A stretch of DNA of 64,000 nucleotides. Origin: Litsea cubeba. Taxonomy: Eukaryota > Streptophyta > Magnoliopsida > Laurales > Lauraceae. The translations under genes were made by a program, and so were the position numbers. Positions within the stretch are counted from its first letter, which is position 1; each line of letters opens with the position of its first letter. The stretch spans positions 57,252,058 to 57,316,057 of the forward strand of contig CM022946.1 in NCBI GenBank assembly GCA_012931725.1, in the 5' to 3' direction. The notes below the pieces were generated by a model. That model saw only the letters and a list, made by a program, of their open reading frames with translations. It made no database searches and had not been told where the DNA came from. Below, piece by piece: positions 48,926 through 60,100 of the stretch.

Positions 48926-50045
48926 CATTGCAAACTGCTTCGTTACAAGAGTTACAGAACAGAAAAGAAAAATACAGAAAGGAGGATCGCAGTCCTCTAG
49001 AAGCAGAAAATAAAGCGAAATACTGGGAGACTCTGATCTTCACCGACTCTTCAGGCTGCAGGCTCGAAGACGCCGGATTGTTGCCTGGAGGTTCTAAGGG
49101 ATCCTGAATTCCAGTGAGCTCTACAACACACTATGGTTGGTCAGACCAAAGCGTTCAGGATCCCCTCCAGTTCGGAGGCCCTGGACCTCGCTGAGCTCTT
49201 CAACACCCTCCGGTCAGTGAGACCAAAATTTGAAGAGCCCCCAGGTCCAGCAGGCCTCAACTCCACCCTTAGTCTTACGATCCTGACACGGCGCAAGGGG
49301 CTCGCAGGGAGCTCGATGCTACACAGGACCCTGCAGGATCGCCAGACGCCAAGGGCCCGACCATCCCGCAGTTGCAGAGGATTCCCTTGCAACCTAACTA
49401 GGGACGGTTGGCCATGAACCCGCGTTCAGAGAGCGCGTGGTCCACGGGGAGTTCCTTCAGAGAGCGCGCAGACCACGACGGGCTTCCCCCCTTGGAGAAA
49501 GCCGTCCACAGGCGCAGGGGTTCCCCCCGGATCAACTGCTTCTGAACACCCACTGGGCATGGCTCTTACGTCTATGTGATTTAAACTGTCCTAAGTCCTT
49601 TTGTTTTCTTCTCCCATGGCGAGCCTTCTGCCCCTACTTATAGGAAGAAGAAGGGCTCAATCTACGAAGGAAGTTAAGGGGCGAAGTCTCCCACGCGTTA
49701 CGTGGGACGCACGCCTTCCTGTCTGTTGACCAGCGATTCTTGTGGCGCCACGTGGAGACGTCCGCCCGTTTCCCTCATCGGCCGTAACATCATGCTTATT
49801 GCTATTTATGGTCTCAGAATACGGAGAATCGGCACAGACAGCCATGAAGACCGTATGACTCTCTCTACCTCGATGGTCATGCGTCACAGTAAAGGCATTC
49901 AATGCTATTCAATGTCACATCCAAAAACAAAAGAGAGAAAACATCCAAGTAAAGAAGCCCGTTTTTCATTGATAGTAGAAAGTATTACAAGGCAGAAAGC
50001 AAAAATATTACAGATGAAAGACCACGCGAAGTGAAATGAGCAAGG

Positions 50046-52561
50046 CTACTGTGGTTTCGGCGACTCCACCAGGTCGATCACCATATCTGCTGAACCAGTG
50101 GCTTCGGCCGAAACTGTGACCTTGTTTAGAGCGTCGCTGGCAGAAGGGGCTTCAACCAGTACCTCAGCCGAAGCAGGGGCAGAGGAGCCCTCACCTTGGG
50201 GCACGGCCGAAGCGTCGCTGGCGACCGGGGCATCGCTCGGGGCCGGGGCAGCTGGAGCATCGTCTGGAGCAGGAACGACTGCAGGAGCTTCGTCAGGAGT
50301 ACTACCATCCGCAGGAGCGGAGCTCAGTTCAGGAGCCGGGTCCGAGTACTTCGGCAGGTCCCGATAGACAGGGTGGTCTTCAGGAACCCCCGCACGTCTC
50401 AGTGCGGCCAGGCATCCTTCCTCGAACATAATGGAGGTGATCTCCTCCACCTGCTTCTCATACAGCTCCGTGGCATGGTCCACCCCCTTTTGGAAAGCGG
50501 ATTGGGCCTCGGACAGAAGGGAGGATTTCTCATTTTCCAGCTCGGCGTTCGCCATCTTCAGCTTCTCCCTTTCAGCGCGCCCGGCCAGCACCTCCCCGCG
50601 CAGCTTCGTCCCCTCGGCCGTCGATTCAGCCTTCAATATGGCCAGCTCCGACTCTAGCTCGGCGGCCCTCTTGTTTCTCGCCCAGACCTCGCCCTTCAAC
50701 TGATTAGCCCTCGACGTGAGCTCGGCGACATCAGTCAGAGCCGACGCCAGCCGAGCAGACTCTTCAGCGCTGGCCTTCTTCAGCCCCTCCATTCCCTTCC
50801 GCTGCTCTTCCAGCTCCTTCTTCAGCTTATCCCTCTCGGACTCCAGCTGAGTGACCCTTGCAGCGTTCCTATCACTCCGTCCCACCACGGTCAGGAGCCT
50901 CTGCACGTTCTGCAAATGGAGAAAGATGGGTCAAGCTGGGGCAGTCGAGCCAATTACTTGAAGAAAAGGGCAAAGGCTACCAGAAGGTTAGCCTGAATCG
51001 CTGAGACCATCAGGCTCTCGTTGTCGAACCTCTCGTGCGTCTCCATGTCCCGCGGCAGCGCGCAGACCTTGGCGAGAGCTCCGATGACATCGGCGTTCCC
51101 CAGCAGCCGATCCTCGACGTTCAGAGGCTTACCGGGCTGCATTTCCATCCTCAGCCTCCATGGCGCTGGGGCAGTTCGGGGTCCGGAGGACGATCCAGAC
51201 CCTTGCCCCGCCGAGATGGAGAGCTCGCGGGCCGTCCCGCCGGTCGACTTGCTGGCCGGCACGCTTTTCTCAGCTGGTGCACTCTTCTCAGCCGGTGCAC
51301 TCTTTTCGGTTGGAGCCTTAACTCCGGGGGCCCGCGCTGGGGTTTTCCCCTTCGGAGGTTGTTCAGCCCCCAAGTCCTTCTCCCCCGCCTTGGACTTTTT
51401 CCTGGGCGGGGACCCCTCCTTCGAGCGATCCGGCGAGCGTCGCCGAACTCCCCCGCTCAGAGCAAGGGCAGGAGCAGAAGAAGCGCCAGCAACCCCCAAG
51501 CCCGAGGCCGAGCGGGTACTGGCAGACGATGGCGCCCCAGAAGACGAGGACCTCAGCCTGAACTTGGCCGCCAGGTCCTTCACAACTGGCTCCCTTGAGC
51601 TTCCCTCCATGCCTTCTTCTCTGTCGGAAGAATAAGCGTCCACAATCTGCGTCAGGTTCGGTGGCTCCGAACTAGAATTGGACGCCTCGGCACCAGATGC
51701 AGCTCGGCTCGCAGCAGGATCGGTCAAAGGGATCCCGGCAGGCACTGCAACAGAGACGGTTGGACGGTCAGGGTGCGCTTCGTCTACCTCGGTTACTCCG
51801 GTCCTCTGGTAGTGACCACGGTACCTCGGCGTGTACCCGAGCAGCTTCCAAGCCGATCTGGTCTCGTGCCCCTTGTACCTCTCAACCTTGTTGATGTCGT
51901 CGGCGTTCCTCCTCCAGCCTTCACTCGCAGCTCGGCGTCGCCTCGCACCTGCCTCTGCATAACAAATAATAGAGGAGTCAGCTCGGCATCATCAAAATCA
52001 AGCAAAGAAGATAAGTGAGAAGAAGCGATGTTTACTTGGGACTGTCCCGGGGCGGCGTGGGACCGTTAGCCTCCTGCTTTCGCCAGCGCCGAACTCCCAG
52101 TCCCCCGACACACAGAAGAAGGCTTCTTCGGCATTCTTACTTGAATCTTCCAAGGCCAGGACGAAGCCTCTTCGCTGCGGCTTCACCCGGAGATAGTATT
52201 TTCCTTCCCCAGCCTTGCAGATATCGTAGGTGTCCTCGATATCGTGGACACCTAGGTCGGTCCCCAGAATCTCATTCAGCTTCGCCGTGCCCATGATGAC
52301 CTTATAGCCATTGGGCATCAGCTGGCACGGGGTAAGGGACCAGGTACTGAGGCAAGCCCTAAGTAGGGGGTGCAGGGGAAATCTGACCCCGCCCTCGATC
52401 ACAGAGATCAGAGGGAACGACATCCAGCCGCAGGACCAGCGCATCGTGGCATAGTCGACGGAGTCCGCCGGCTTGAGAAGGACTCCCTCCGGGATACTAA
52501 AAGCGGCCCTAAATCTGGCTATGCCCTCTTCAGTATCTAAATCGAACCTAGGGGTGCCCAT
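50046..52561 (-). CDS. spliced antisense gene of Tat-1 (787 codons, three predicted exons)
   Basis: Predicted exons on the minus strand: 52561-52036, 51954-50981 and 50909-50046 (526, 974 and 864 bp). Introns of 81 and 71 bp have GT/AG ends (AA|GTAAAC...TATGCAG; CTG|GTAGCC...TTTGCAG). The lengths sum to 2364 bp, an exact 788 codons with stop, and no frame break. Residues 1-175: MGTPRFDLDTEEGIARF..., VRFPLHPLLRACLSTWSL and YYLRVKPQRRGF. Residues 176-500: low-complexity Ser/Ala/Pro with basic clusters (RRRSPDRSK, SPPRKKSK, nuclear-signal-like) and EKSAPA repeats. Residues 501-640: heptad coiled coil (LESERDKLKKELEEQ). C-terminus: Ala/Pro-rich and acidic. Extra antisense ORFs are reported in plant Tat elements; their function is unknown, and I assign none. 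Confidence 0.75.
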
Positions 52562-52790
52562 GTCTAAAAAAGGGGTGACAGCGAAAGCTAAACCCTAAAA
52601 GATGCGAAACCTCAAAGAAAAGCTAGATAGAGGCACGAAGCAACTTACAGAGACAAAGGGGCAACTCAAGAACAGGTCCGAGCACGTCCTATGGTCGTCC
52701 TCGCTAGAAAGATCTTAAGCAGCAGAGCAAAAATCAAACGCGAAGGCGAATGCGAAAGGAAATCAGAAACAAGAAAGGAAGAAGACGGCC

Positions 52791-52798
52791 CTATTTAT
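52791..52798 (-). promoter_or_regulatory. TATA-like box for the antisense gene
   Basis: The minus strand reads TTTTCATAAATAGGGCC, ~230 bp upstream of the antisense ATG at 52561. It sits between that gene and the 3' LTR, so it is independent of the LTR promoter. Prediction from position and sequence only. Confidence 0.5.
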
Positions 52799-53070
52799 GA
52801 AAAGGGAACCCTCGGCGCGCGCTGCTTTCGAAATTCGAAAGGACGGATTTCGCGACCCGCGCCCGTTCCATCAATGAAACAGCGCAACCAGTGAAGAGGC
52901 TACACGTGTAGCCGTCGATTCGCCTCCCAGGACAGATAGGACAGAGCATTAACTGCTTCAGAAAAGTTGAAACGACACCAAGCAAATGGTCGCCGCATCC
53001 CCAGACGAGTTTTCTAGCTTCCGACCACCAAAGGCTAGGACGCTTAAGAGGTCAAAAGCTAGGGGGCAAT

Positions 53071-53958
53071 TGTGTGGGGAGATTTCCGGAACACAGGATT
53101 AAGCTAATCACAGCCATCAGATGAGACTAAGCACTCTCACGTGCCATCCGCATGCCATCCACGTGGCACCAAACTCACCTCGGCTAGCAGGGCGGAGGCC
53201 TCGGCCGAAGTCAAGCAGCTCCAGGCCGCTAGCGCCGAGCTCGACTATCCCATGCACCCATCTCGGCTGAGAGCTCCACCCCGGCTGAAGGAGCCCGGAC
53301 GAAAGCCGAGGCACGAAAGAACTTCCACTCGCACCCCTCATCCCCCACGTCATCAGGCACGTGGAGGAATAGGGGGGCGAGCCAGTGAGGCAGGTGCGAC
53401 ATCCAGCCGTCCACAATCTTCGCCAGATCACTGACATGGCGGCATCCAGCGGCTGAAGCCACATCAGGGCAAGGCCCGAGGGCGGATCCGATGGTACTCC
53501 AACCGTCAAAGGCGCCCAACACGATCTGGCCCAACGTGACGCGCATTTAATGCAACGTGGGCTGATCCGACTGGCATTAAATGCGAAGTGGGCTGGGTTG
53601 GACCGCATTAATTGCAACGTGGGCTGATCATGACTTCCCAGTCGAATCATGAGACCCATGCCAAGATATCGTCCAAGATATCTTCCCAAGACACTATAAA
53701 AATAGTCCCATACCACATGCAAGGTACGCACGATACAACTCATAGAGCTATTACTCTGCCTCTCTTCTTCCTCTCCTTCCATTGTTCCAGTTCATTCACT
53801 GACTTGGGCATCGGAGAGCCTTGCGCCGCCCAGGCCAGGGTCCTCTGACCGTGTGTTCTTCTCTTTCAGGCTTTCGGACGGTACCCAGTCATCACCATTG
53901 TTGGATAAGTCCTCTAAGGCTCCCCAGTTATTGTGGGTCATTATTTTCTGCACCTACA
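53071..53958 (+). repeat. Tat-1 3' LTR
   Basis: Same length and ends as the 5' LTR; about 8 substitutions by eye. It ends CACCTACA at 53958, followed by the TSD AGTAT. Confidence 0.93.
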
Positions 53959-53963
53959 AGTAT

Positions 53964-56243
53964 CTTTACCAAACGAACCCGGCATTTTACCCAGTGGGGC
54001 TTGATTCTGGATGATGAGTGGTGTATTTGTTGGTGCATGAGGGGTGAGCAACTTGTGCTTTAAATAACTCATACTTGTGATAGTTTGAGCAGAGAAAGAG
54101 CATGCAATCTTACTCATGTGCCTAAGAGGCCAATTGAAACAAATGTCTTGCTTAGAAGGCTATTGCTATTTTGGGTTCTTGCCTCCAAGGAGATAATTCC
54201 TGCTACAGTTACAGTTTTACAGATTTCCTGGGGTGAAGTAGTGCTACCTTCATTATTGAACCCAAGATTATGGAGTTCCATGAACACTTACTTTGCTCGA
54301 TGAAACTCTCCCACTTGGACTGAGACTTTTATATGTTGCCATTTTCTCTTCCTTGTCAAGAGGAACGATTGTCTCTGAATTATCCCATGGACTTCACTTC
54401 GAAAGCTATTCCATTTCTTGTGTTAAAGTCCAAGAACTTGGTGGAACATGACTAATAAGGTTCCTCCAATCATTTACGTTTAGTGAGCTTGATTTTATCT
54501 TTAGTGAATGACTGAAGAAAACTATTTTTTAACTTCTTTTCAATGTTAAAGTCATATTGATTAGATCTTCATGGAGAGAATCATATGTTGAACCATGTGG
54601 GATTCCCCTTCGGCAGAGGAGACTGAAATTCCCATCTCAAGTCACTTCAAAGAACTATTAATCCAAAAAATACATGTTGGTAAGCTTTATAGAGAGTTCC
54701 ACTTTCTATATGGGAGAAATAGAGAAACCAAGTTTCGGTTTATAATAGTTAAACATATCCATACTGTGTTTAGGACTCATATATGACCCAGATAGATGGG
54801 GTAAGGCTTAAGTGATGATGTTGATGATGATAATGATGTGTGCAAGAGGATGACTGACGATGACATAAATTCTAAAATGGACCCTACTGGATCAATCAAA
54901 TTAAATGGGTTTGAATTTCTTCTAAGCCCCTTTATCACTTGGTAATGACTCGTCTACTAGTAAGAAATCCAGGAGCATGTTTGGTCATCCATTGGTTGAT
55001 TACATCTTTTGTTACTTAGTTTTATCAGGTATTTCAAATTTTTTATATTTGGTTTAGGTTAGTTGATTAGAAGAGCATTTTACAAACTTGTAAAGGTATT
55101 TTTAAGATTTTATACATTGTCCAAGGCTTTCCATTCAAATATATATATATATATATATATGAGGACGCATCAAATTAGCAAAGTCATTCCTATTTGATGT
55201 GAGATCCAAATCTGCATGGGTAATCCCTTAAGGCAAGACCAGGTCAAGTGATCCTATAAGCCAAGAAAGGGGAATCTGTAGGGGTAAGGGCGGAGTATTT
55301 CGGTTAGCATCGTGAGGCTTTGTTCAAGTCGTACATCCGAAATATCCAAGTCTTGACCCTGGGCTAAAAATGTGCGACCTGACCTTAATTCCACATGAGG
55401 CCTTTTAAGACTGTGCAACAAGATTGGGTTGGAATCCCATGAGCCAAAGCAGATAATATCATGTGGATAGTGAGCTAGGATCGCTACCTTTTGATATAAG
55501 GTGAGCCCTATGTAATGTCCACGTTCTTTTGTTCTTCTAGATAATTGTGTTTGGTTTACTTCATGTTATAGTTTAGGTGTTGATGTAGACCAGCTGGAAT
55601 CTGCCTGGACACAGTGCTAGCTCTTTCTTATACATTGTACGCATGTGCATGTGAGTTATTGCATGTGTTTGCATATGCACGTTCATCATGTTTTGTGTTG
55701 TAACCTTAATTATGGTACCCAGAAATTGTACGTAAGTCTTATATGCACACTATTGTACCGGTTTCAACTAGATAAATTGCCCCAATTACCACTCTCAAGA
55801 TTTAATGAGTTCATGGAGAGTTAATAAAATTGTTGCCATTCAAAATAATGGTTAAATTGAATTAATCTTGCACATAAGGAGCTAATAAGAACCTTATGGC
55901 AAGTTTGGCATCTTACTCTATGACTCCCTAAGTTAATGAAACCATGCATCATTTTACATTAAATTGGATAATGCTGTGAAAGCAACCTAAAATACCGTCA
56001 GGTGATTAGTCTAGTGCAGTTTGTCTACTTCACTAGACATTGTTCAGCCGCAATGGCCCCAGTTTAGCCAAAGTCTCATGGATATATCCCACCACATGCA
56101 CCATTGCTATCTCTATAGTTATACCATGAATTTTAACTATACACTTGTGAGCTTATATATGCAATAATCCCGTTGCCTTCACTGAATGAATCCTATTCCT
56201 TTTAGCCTAGTCAACCTTTGGAACTTGTTACTGATATGCTATC
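53964..56243. other. spacer between Tat-1 and Tat-2, no gene seen
   Basis: AT-rich DNA with an (AT)n run ending at 55160. I found no coding with a family match, and in particular no exon with an HDYHH-like box. Part of 55180-55500 has a repeat-like composition, but I cannot name it. Confidence 0.5.
55138..55160. repeat. (AT)n microsatellite
   Basis: Alternating A and T for about 22 bases. Confidence 0.9.
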
Positions 56244-57131
56244 TGTGTGGGGAGATTTCCAAAGCTCCAGGATTACGCTAATCACGGCCATCAAGTAGGA
56301 CTAAGCTTTCTCACGTACCATACGTGCCGTCGGCGCACTAACCATGTGGCCTCAGACTCACCTCGGCTACCGGGGCAGAGGCCTCAGCCGAAACTAGACA
56401 GGCCCGGACCGCTAGCGCCGAGCTCGGCTACCCAGGCGCCCACCTCGGCCGAGAGCTCCACCTCGGCCAGAGGTGCCGGGACGGAAGCCGAAGCAAGATG
56501 AGTCCACTAGCACCCTTCGCCCCCCACGTCATCAGACACGTGGAGGGATAGGGGCGCGAGCCAGTGAGACAGATGCGACATCTAGACGTCCACAATCTTC
56601 TCCGGATCACTGACAGGGCGGCATCCAGCGGCTGAGGCCAAATCAGGGCAAGGCCCGAGGGCGGATCCGATGGTACCTCTACCGCCAAAGGCGTCCAACA
56701 CAATCTGGCCCAACATGACGTGCATTTAATGCAGTATGGGCTGATTGACATTAAATGCAAAGTGGGCTGGATTGGACTGCATTTATTACTTCGTGGGCTA
56801 ATGATGACTTCCCTATCAAGTCACGGGACCCACGCCAAAATATCATCCAAAGATGTGGCCCAGGCTTCTATAAATAGAGCCTCATTTCACATGCAAGGTA
56901 CGCACAATCCATACTTGAGAGCTGTTACTCTGCCTCTCTTCTTCCTCTCCTTCCTTTGTTCTAGTTCATTCACTGACTTAGGCATCGGAGAGCCTTGCGC
57001 CGCCCAGGCTAGGGTCCTCTGACCGTTTGCTCTTCCCTTTCAGGCTTTCAGGCGGCACATCACCTTCTTCACTTGGATAAGTCCTCTAAGGCACCCCTGT
57101 TATTGTGGGTCATAGTCTTTCTGCACCTACA
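56244..57131 (+). repeat. Tat-2 5' LTR
   Basis: TGTGTGGGGAGATTTCC to TTTCTGCACCTACA, 888 bp. TATA box TATAAATA at 56869-56876. It aligns with the Tat-1 LTR with many substitutions and compensating indels. Confidence 0.9.
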
Positions 57132-57196
57132 ATTGGTGCCGTCTGTGGGAAAGTAATATCCCAACCTTCCCAACCTTCTCAATCATCCCAGAAACC

Positions 57197-60100
57197 ATGC
57201 CTCCGAAAGCTAAGAAGGGCGGAGAATCCTCGAGAGCAATGCTCGAGCAGCCAGGCCCGTCGACGGTCGCCCCTCCTCAAGGGCGGTCCAGAACGGTGCA
57301 TGGCACATCTGCAGGCGAGGGCCGCCTAGGCTCCCAACTCTACGCCGAGATCCCCTTCCAGGAGGGACTTGAAGCCTCGCTCTCAGCAGAGGATGACACG
57401 CCACCCCGACGCAACGAGCGTCGGCATGAACGTCCTCGCAAAGATAAAGCCGTGGCGGTAGGAGAAACACGCCGCTCGCAACCTCCTGCTGCTGGAGGAG
57501 ATGTCGCAGCTCAAAATGCTCTCCTCCAGAAGCAGGGGGAGTTAATCCGTGAGCTCCAGCAGCAGCTGAGAGCAGTGCAAACTGCCTCGTTGAGGCAGGT
57601 CTCCGAACCTCAGGGCGGTAAGAGGGACGCCCCGAGCAGGGCAGCCCAGCCCCCTCGCGAGGATCTGAGAAACCTTTTGGACCACAAGCGTAGCCAGATC
57701 CGTGATGAAGGCTCGAGCAACAGCCGAAGTCATCACAGCCGCGACGGTCGGGCACATAGCTATCACAGCTGAGGCCATTCGAAGCGAAAGCCAAGAGCGC
57801 GGACACCAGAAAAGGACGACGAGCAGGAGCGGCTCGACAAACGCATCAGGTTGGCTCTTCAGCGCAACCTGGATATGCGGGACCAGAAACAAATCTGTGG
57901 CCACACCGATCTGGGGGCCTCACCCTTCACGCGAGACATCGAATGGACTCCCTTGCCCAAGAAGTTCTCTATCCCGCGGTTCGTCCCCTACGATGGACTG
58001 TCCGACCCATCCGCTCACCTCCGTCACTTCTCCCAAAAGATGTCCATCTGGGGGAACGAGGGCCACCTCAACTGCAAGATCTTCTCCTCCAGTTTGGGCG
58101 ACCTCCCTCTGAAGTGGTTCTGCGCTCTCCCAGAGAAGTCTGTTTCGAGTTGGAAGGAGCTCCAGCTCTCCTTTCTGAAAAAGTTCCAAGCTTACAGCGT
58201 CGTCCCCAAGACTGAAGGGGACATTCTTGCCCTGAAGATGAAGCAGGGCGAGAGCCTCGCCAAGTTCGCCCAACGATTCTGGGCGGTTTACATCCAGGTT
58301 GAGGGTTCCAGGGAGGAAATAGCAATCTTTGCCTTCCAGCATGCCCTGATCCCCGGCCACGACCTCCGGAAGGATTTGGTTGGGGATCCCCCTGAGTCCA
58401 TGCCGGCCTTGATGTCCCGGATAAAGCGCTTTGTCGCCCGGGAGGAAGATGAGATCCGGGCCCGGGAAGAGGACGAAGACCCGGAGCCCAAGGAGAAGAG
58501 CAGCCAGCCCCGGCAGAGGGGCAAGAGGCCCTTTCAGAAGCAAGAGTCCAAGCAAGCCTGGGTCGCCAATTCGGCGAGGCCTACATCGTCCAGATCTGGG
58601 GGCGCCAGGAGGCCCAGACCTCCCACCGACGCCTATCAGGCCGTCAATGTCGTCTTCAAGGAGCCGATCCAGCAGATCATGAACAAAATAAAGACCAAGC
58701 CTGTTCTTCAAGTGGCCTCCGCCCTTGCGGAATGAGCCCGCCGCCTGGTAGCCGAAGCAAGCTCTACTGTGCCTACCACAAAGGTAACGGGCACAAGACC
58801 TGAGGAGTGCAGGTTTCTGAAGTGGCACCTGGAGAAGCTCGCTAGCGAAGGCCACATTACAGAGTTCGTCAAGGCAGAAGACGCCGGCGGCAGCGAAAGC
58901 TGAGTTCACCAGAGCGCAGCTAAGGATCCAGACAGCGAGGATTCCGAAAAGGTCATTAACGTGATCCACCTGGCGCCCTTAGCTCCCTCTCCCTCATCTC
59001 GCGGCAGCTCGCAGGCTCGTGCCGAAGCCAGGCGGGCCTCGCACGGGAAAGAGGTGATGAAAGCCGAGCTCTGGCCGGCGCCCAAAAGAGCTCGCCGCGA
59101 CCGACCTGCCATCTCGTTCTCAGACAGAGACCTGGAGGGAATCCAGCTTCCCCACAATGATCCCCTGCTCCTCACGATGAAGCTGAGAGACTTTACCGTG
59201 AAGAGGATCCTCGTCGACTCCGGCAGCTCTTCCGAGGTCCTCTACTATGAGTGCTTCAAAAAGATGAACCTCTCAGAAGCAGACCTCACGGAGGTCCGTG
59301 CGCACTTGCTAGGGTTGTCCGCCAAGCCAGTCTATCCCAAGGGTAAGATCACCCTGGAAACCCGAGTGGGCGGAGCCTCCGTGTTGGCCGACTTCCTGGT
59401 CGTGGACGCCCCTTCTCCCTACAACGTCATCTTGGGCAGAACGTGGCTCCACAAGTTGGAAGCAGTCCCTTCTTCCCTCCACCAGAAGCTGAAGTTCGTA
59501 CTCAAGAACAAGGAGGGCAAGATGGAAGTGGTCACAGTGGAGGGAGATCAGCAGCAAGCTAGGCAGTGCATGCTGGCCGCGATTCCAGCAGAGAAAGAGC
59601 CAGAGCGCATCAACCTGACAGAGTTTGAAAAGGGTCTGGATGAGATCGGCCGAGACCCTGATAAGAAAAGTATTGAAGACCTAGTCGAAGTCAGGCTCGA
59701 CTCGGCAGACCCTGACAGATTTTTTCTGATTAGCACGCAGCTGCCAGATGAAGAGAGAGCCGAACTCTCCAGGTTCCTGATGCAGAACGTGGATGTCTTC
59801 GCTTGGACCCCGAGCGACATGCCCGGGGTCGACCCCGAGGTCATGTGCCACAGGCTGAGCGTGGATCCCAACCACAAGCCAGTGGTACAGAGAGCCCGAA
59901 GGATGGGGCTGCAGCAGACAGACGCGGTGTCGAAGAGGTCGACAAATTACTGAAGGCAGGCGCGATCTGGGAAGTCCAGTACCCGGTCTGGCTGGCTAAT
60001 ACGGTGGTGGTTAAAAAGAAAACTGGCAAATGGAGGGTGTGTGTGGACTTCACAGACCTCAACAGGGCCTGCCCTAAAGATAGTTTCCCCCTTCCCAAGA

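Larger units (their letters stand above)
41233..53958 (+). mobile_element. Tat-1: complete Ty3/gypsy Tat-lineage retrotransposon
   Basis: 12,726 bp with two 888-bp LTRs (41233-42120 and 53071-53958), a PBS right after the 5' LTR, gag-pol, a tandem array, an antisense gene, a purine tract (AGGGGGCAAT, 53061-53070) and a perfect TSD AGTAT (41228-41232 and 53959-53963). Two RNase H domains in series and a long region between pol and the 3' LTR mark the Tat lineage. By eye the LTRs differ at about 8 positions with no net indel, so insertion was recent. Gag-pol is broken; the antisense gene is not. Confidence 0.93.

Noticed and set aside
50098..51635. Long plus-strand open frames opposite the antisense gene
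   Set aside because: They mirror the Ser/Ala/Pro-rich composition of the spliced minus-strand gene, which has splice sites and phase agreement.
57920..58969. 349-residue minus-strand open frame
   Set aside because: It is antisense to Tat-2 gag and follows from codon composition of the gag frame. The Tat-1 equivalent is broken.
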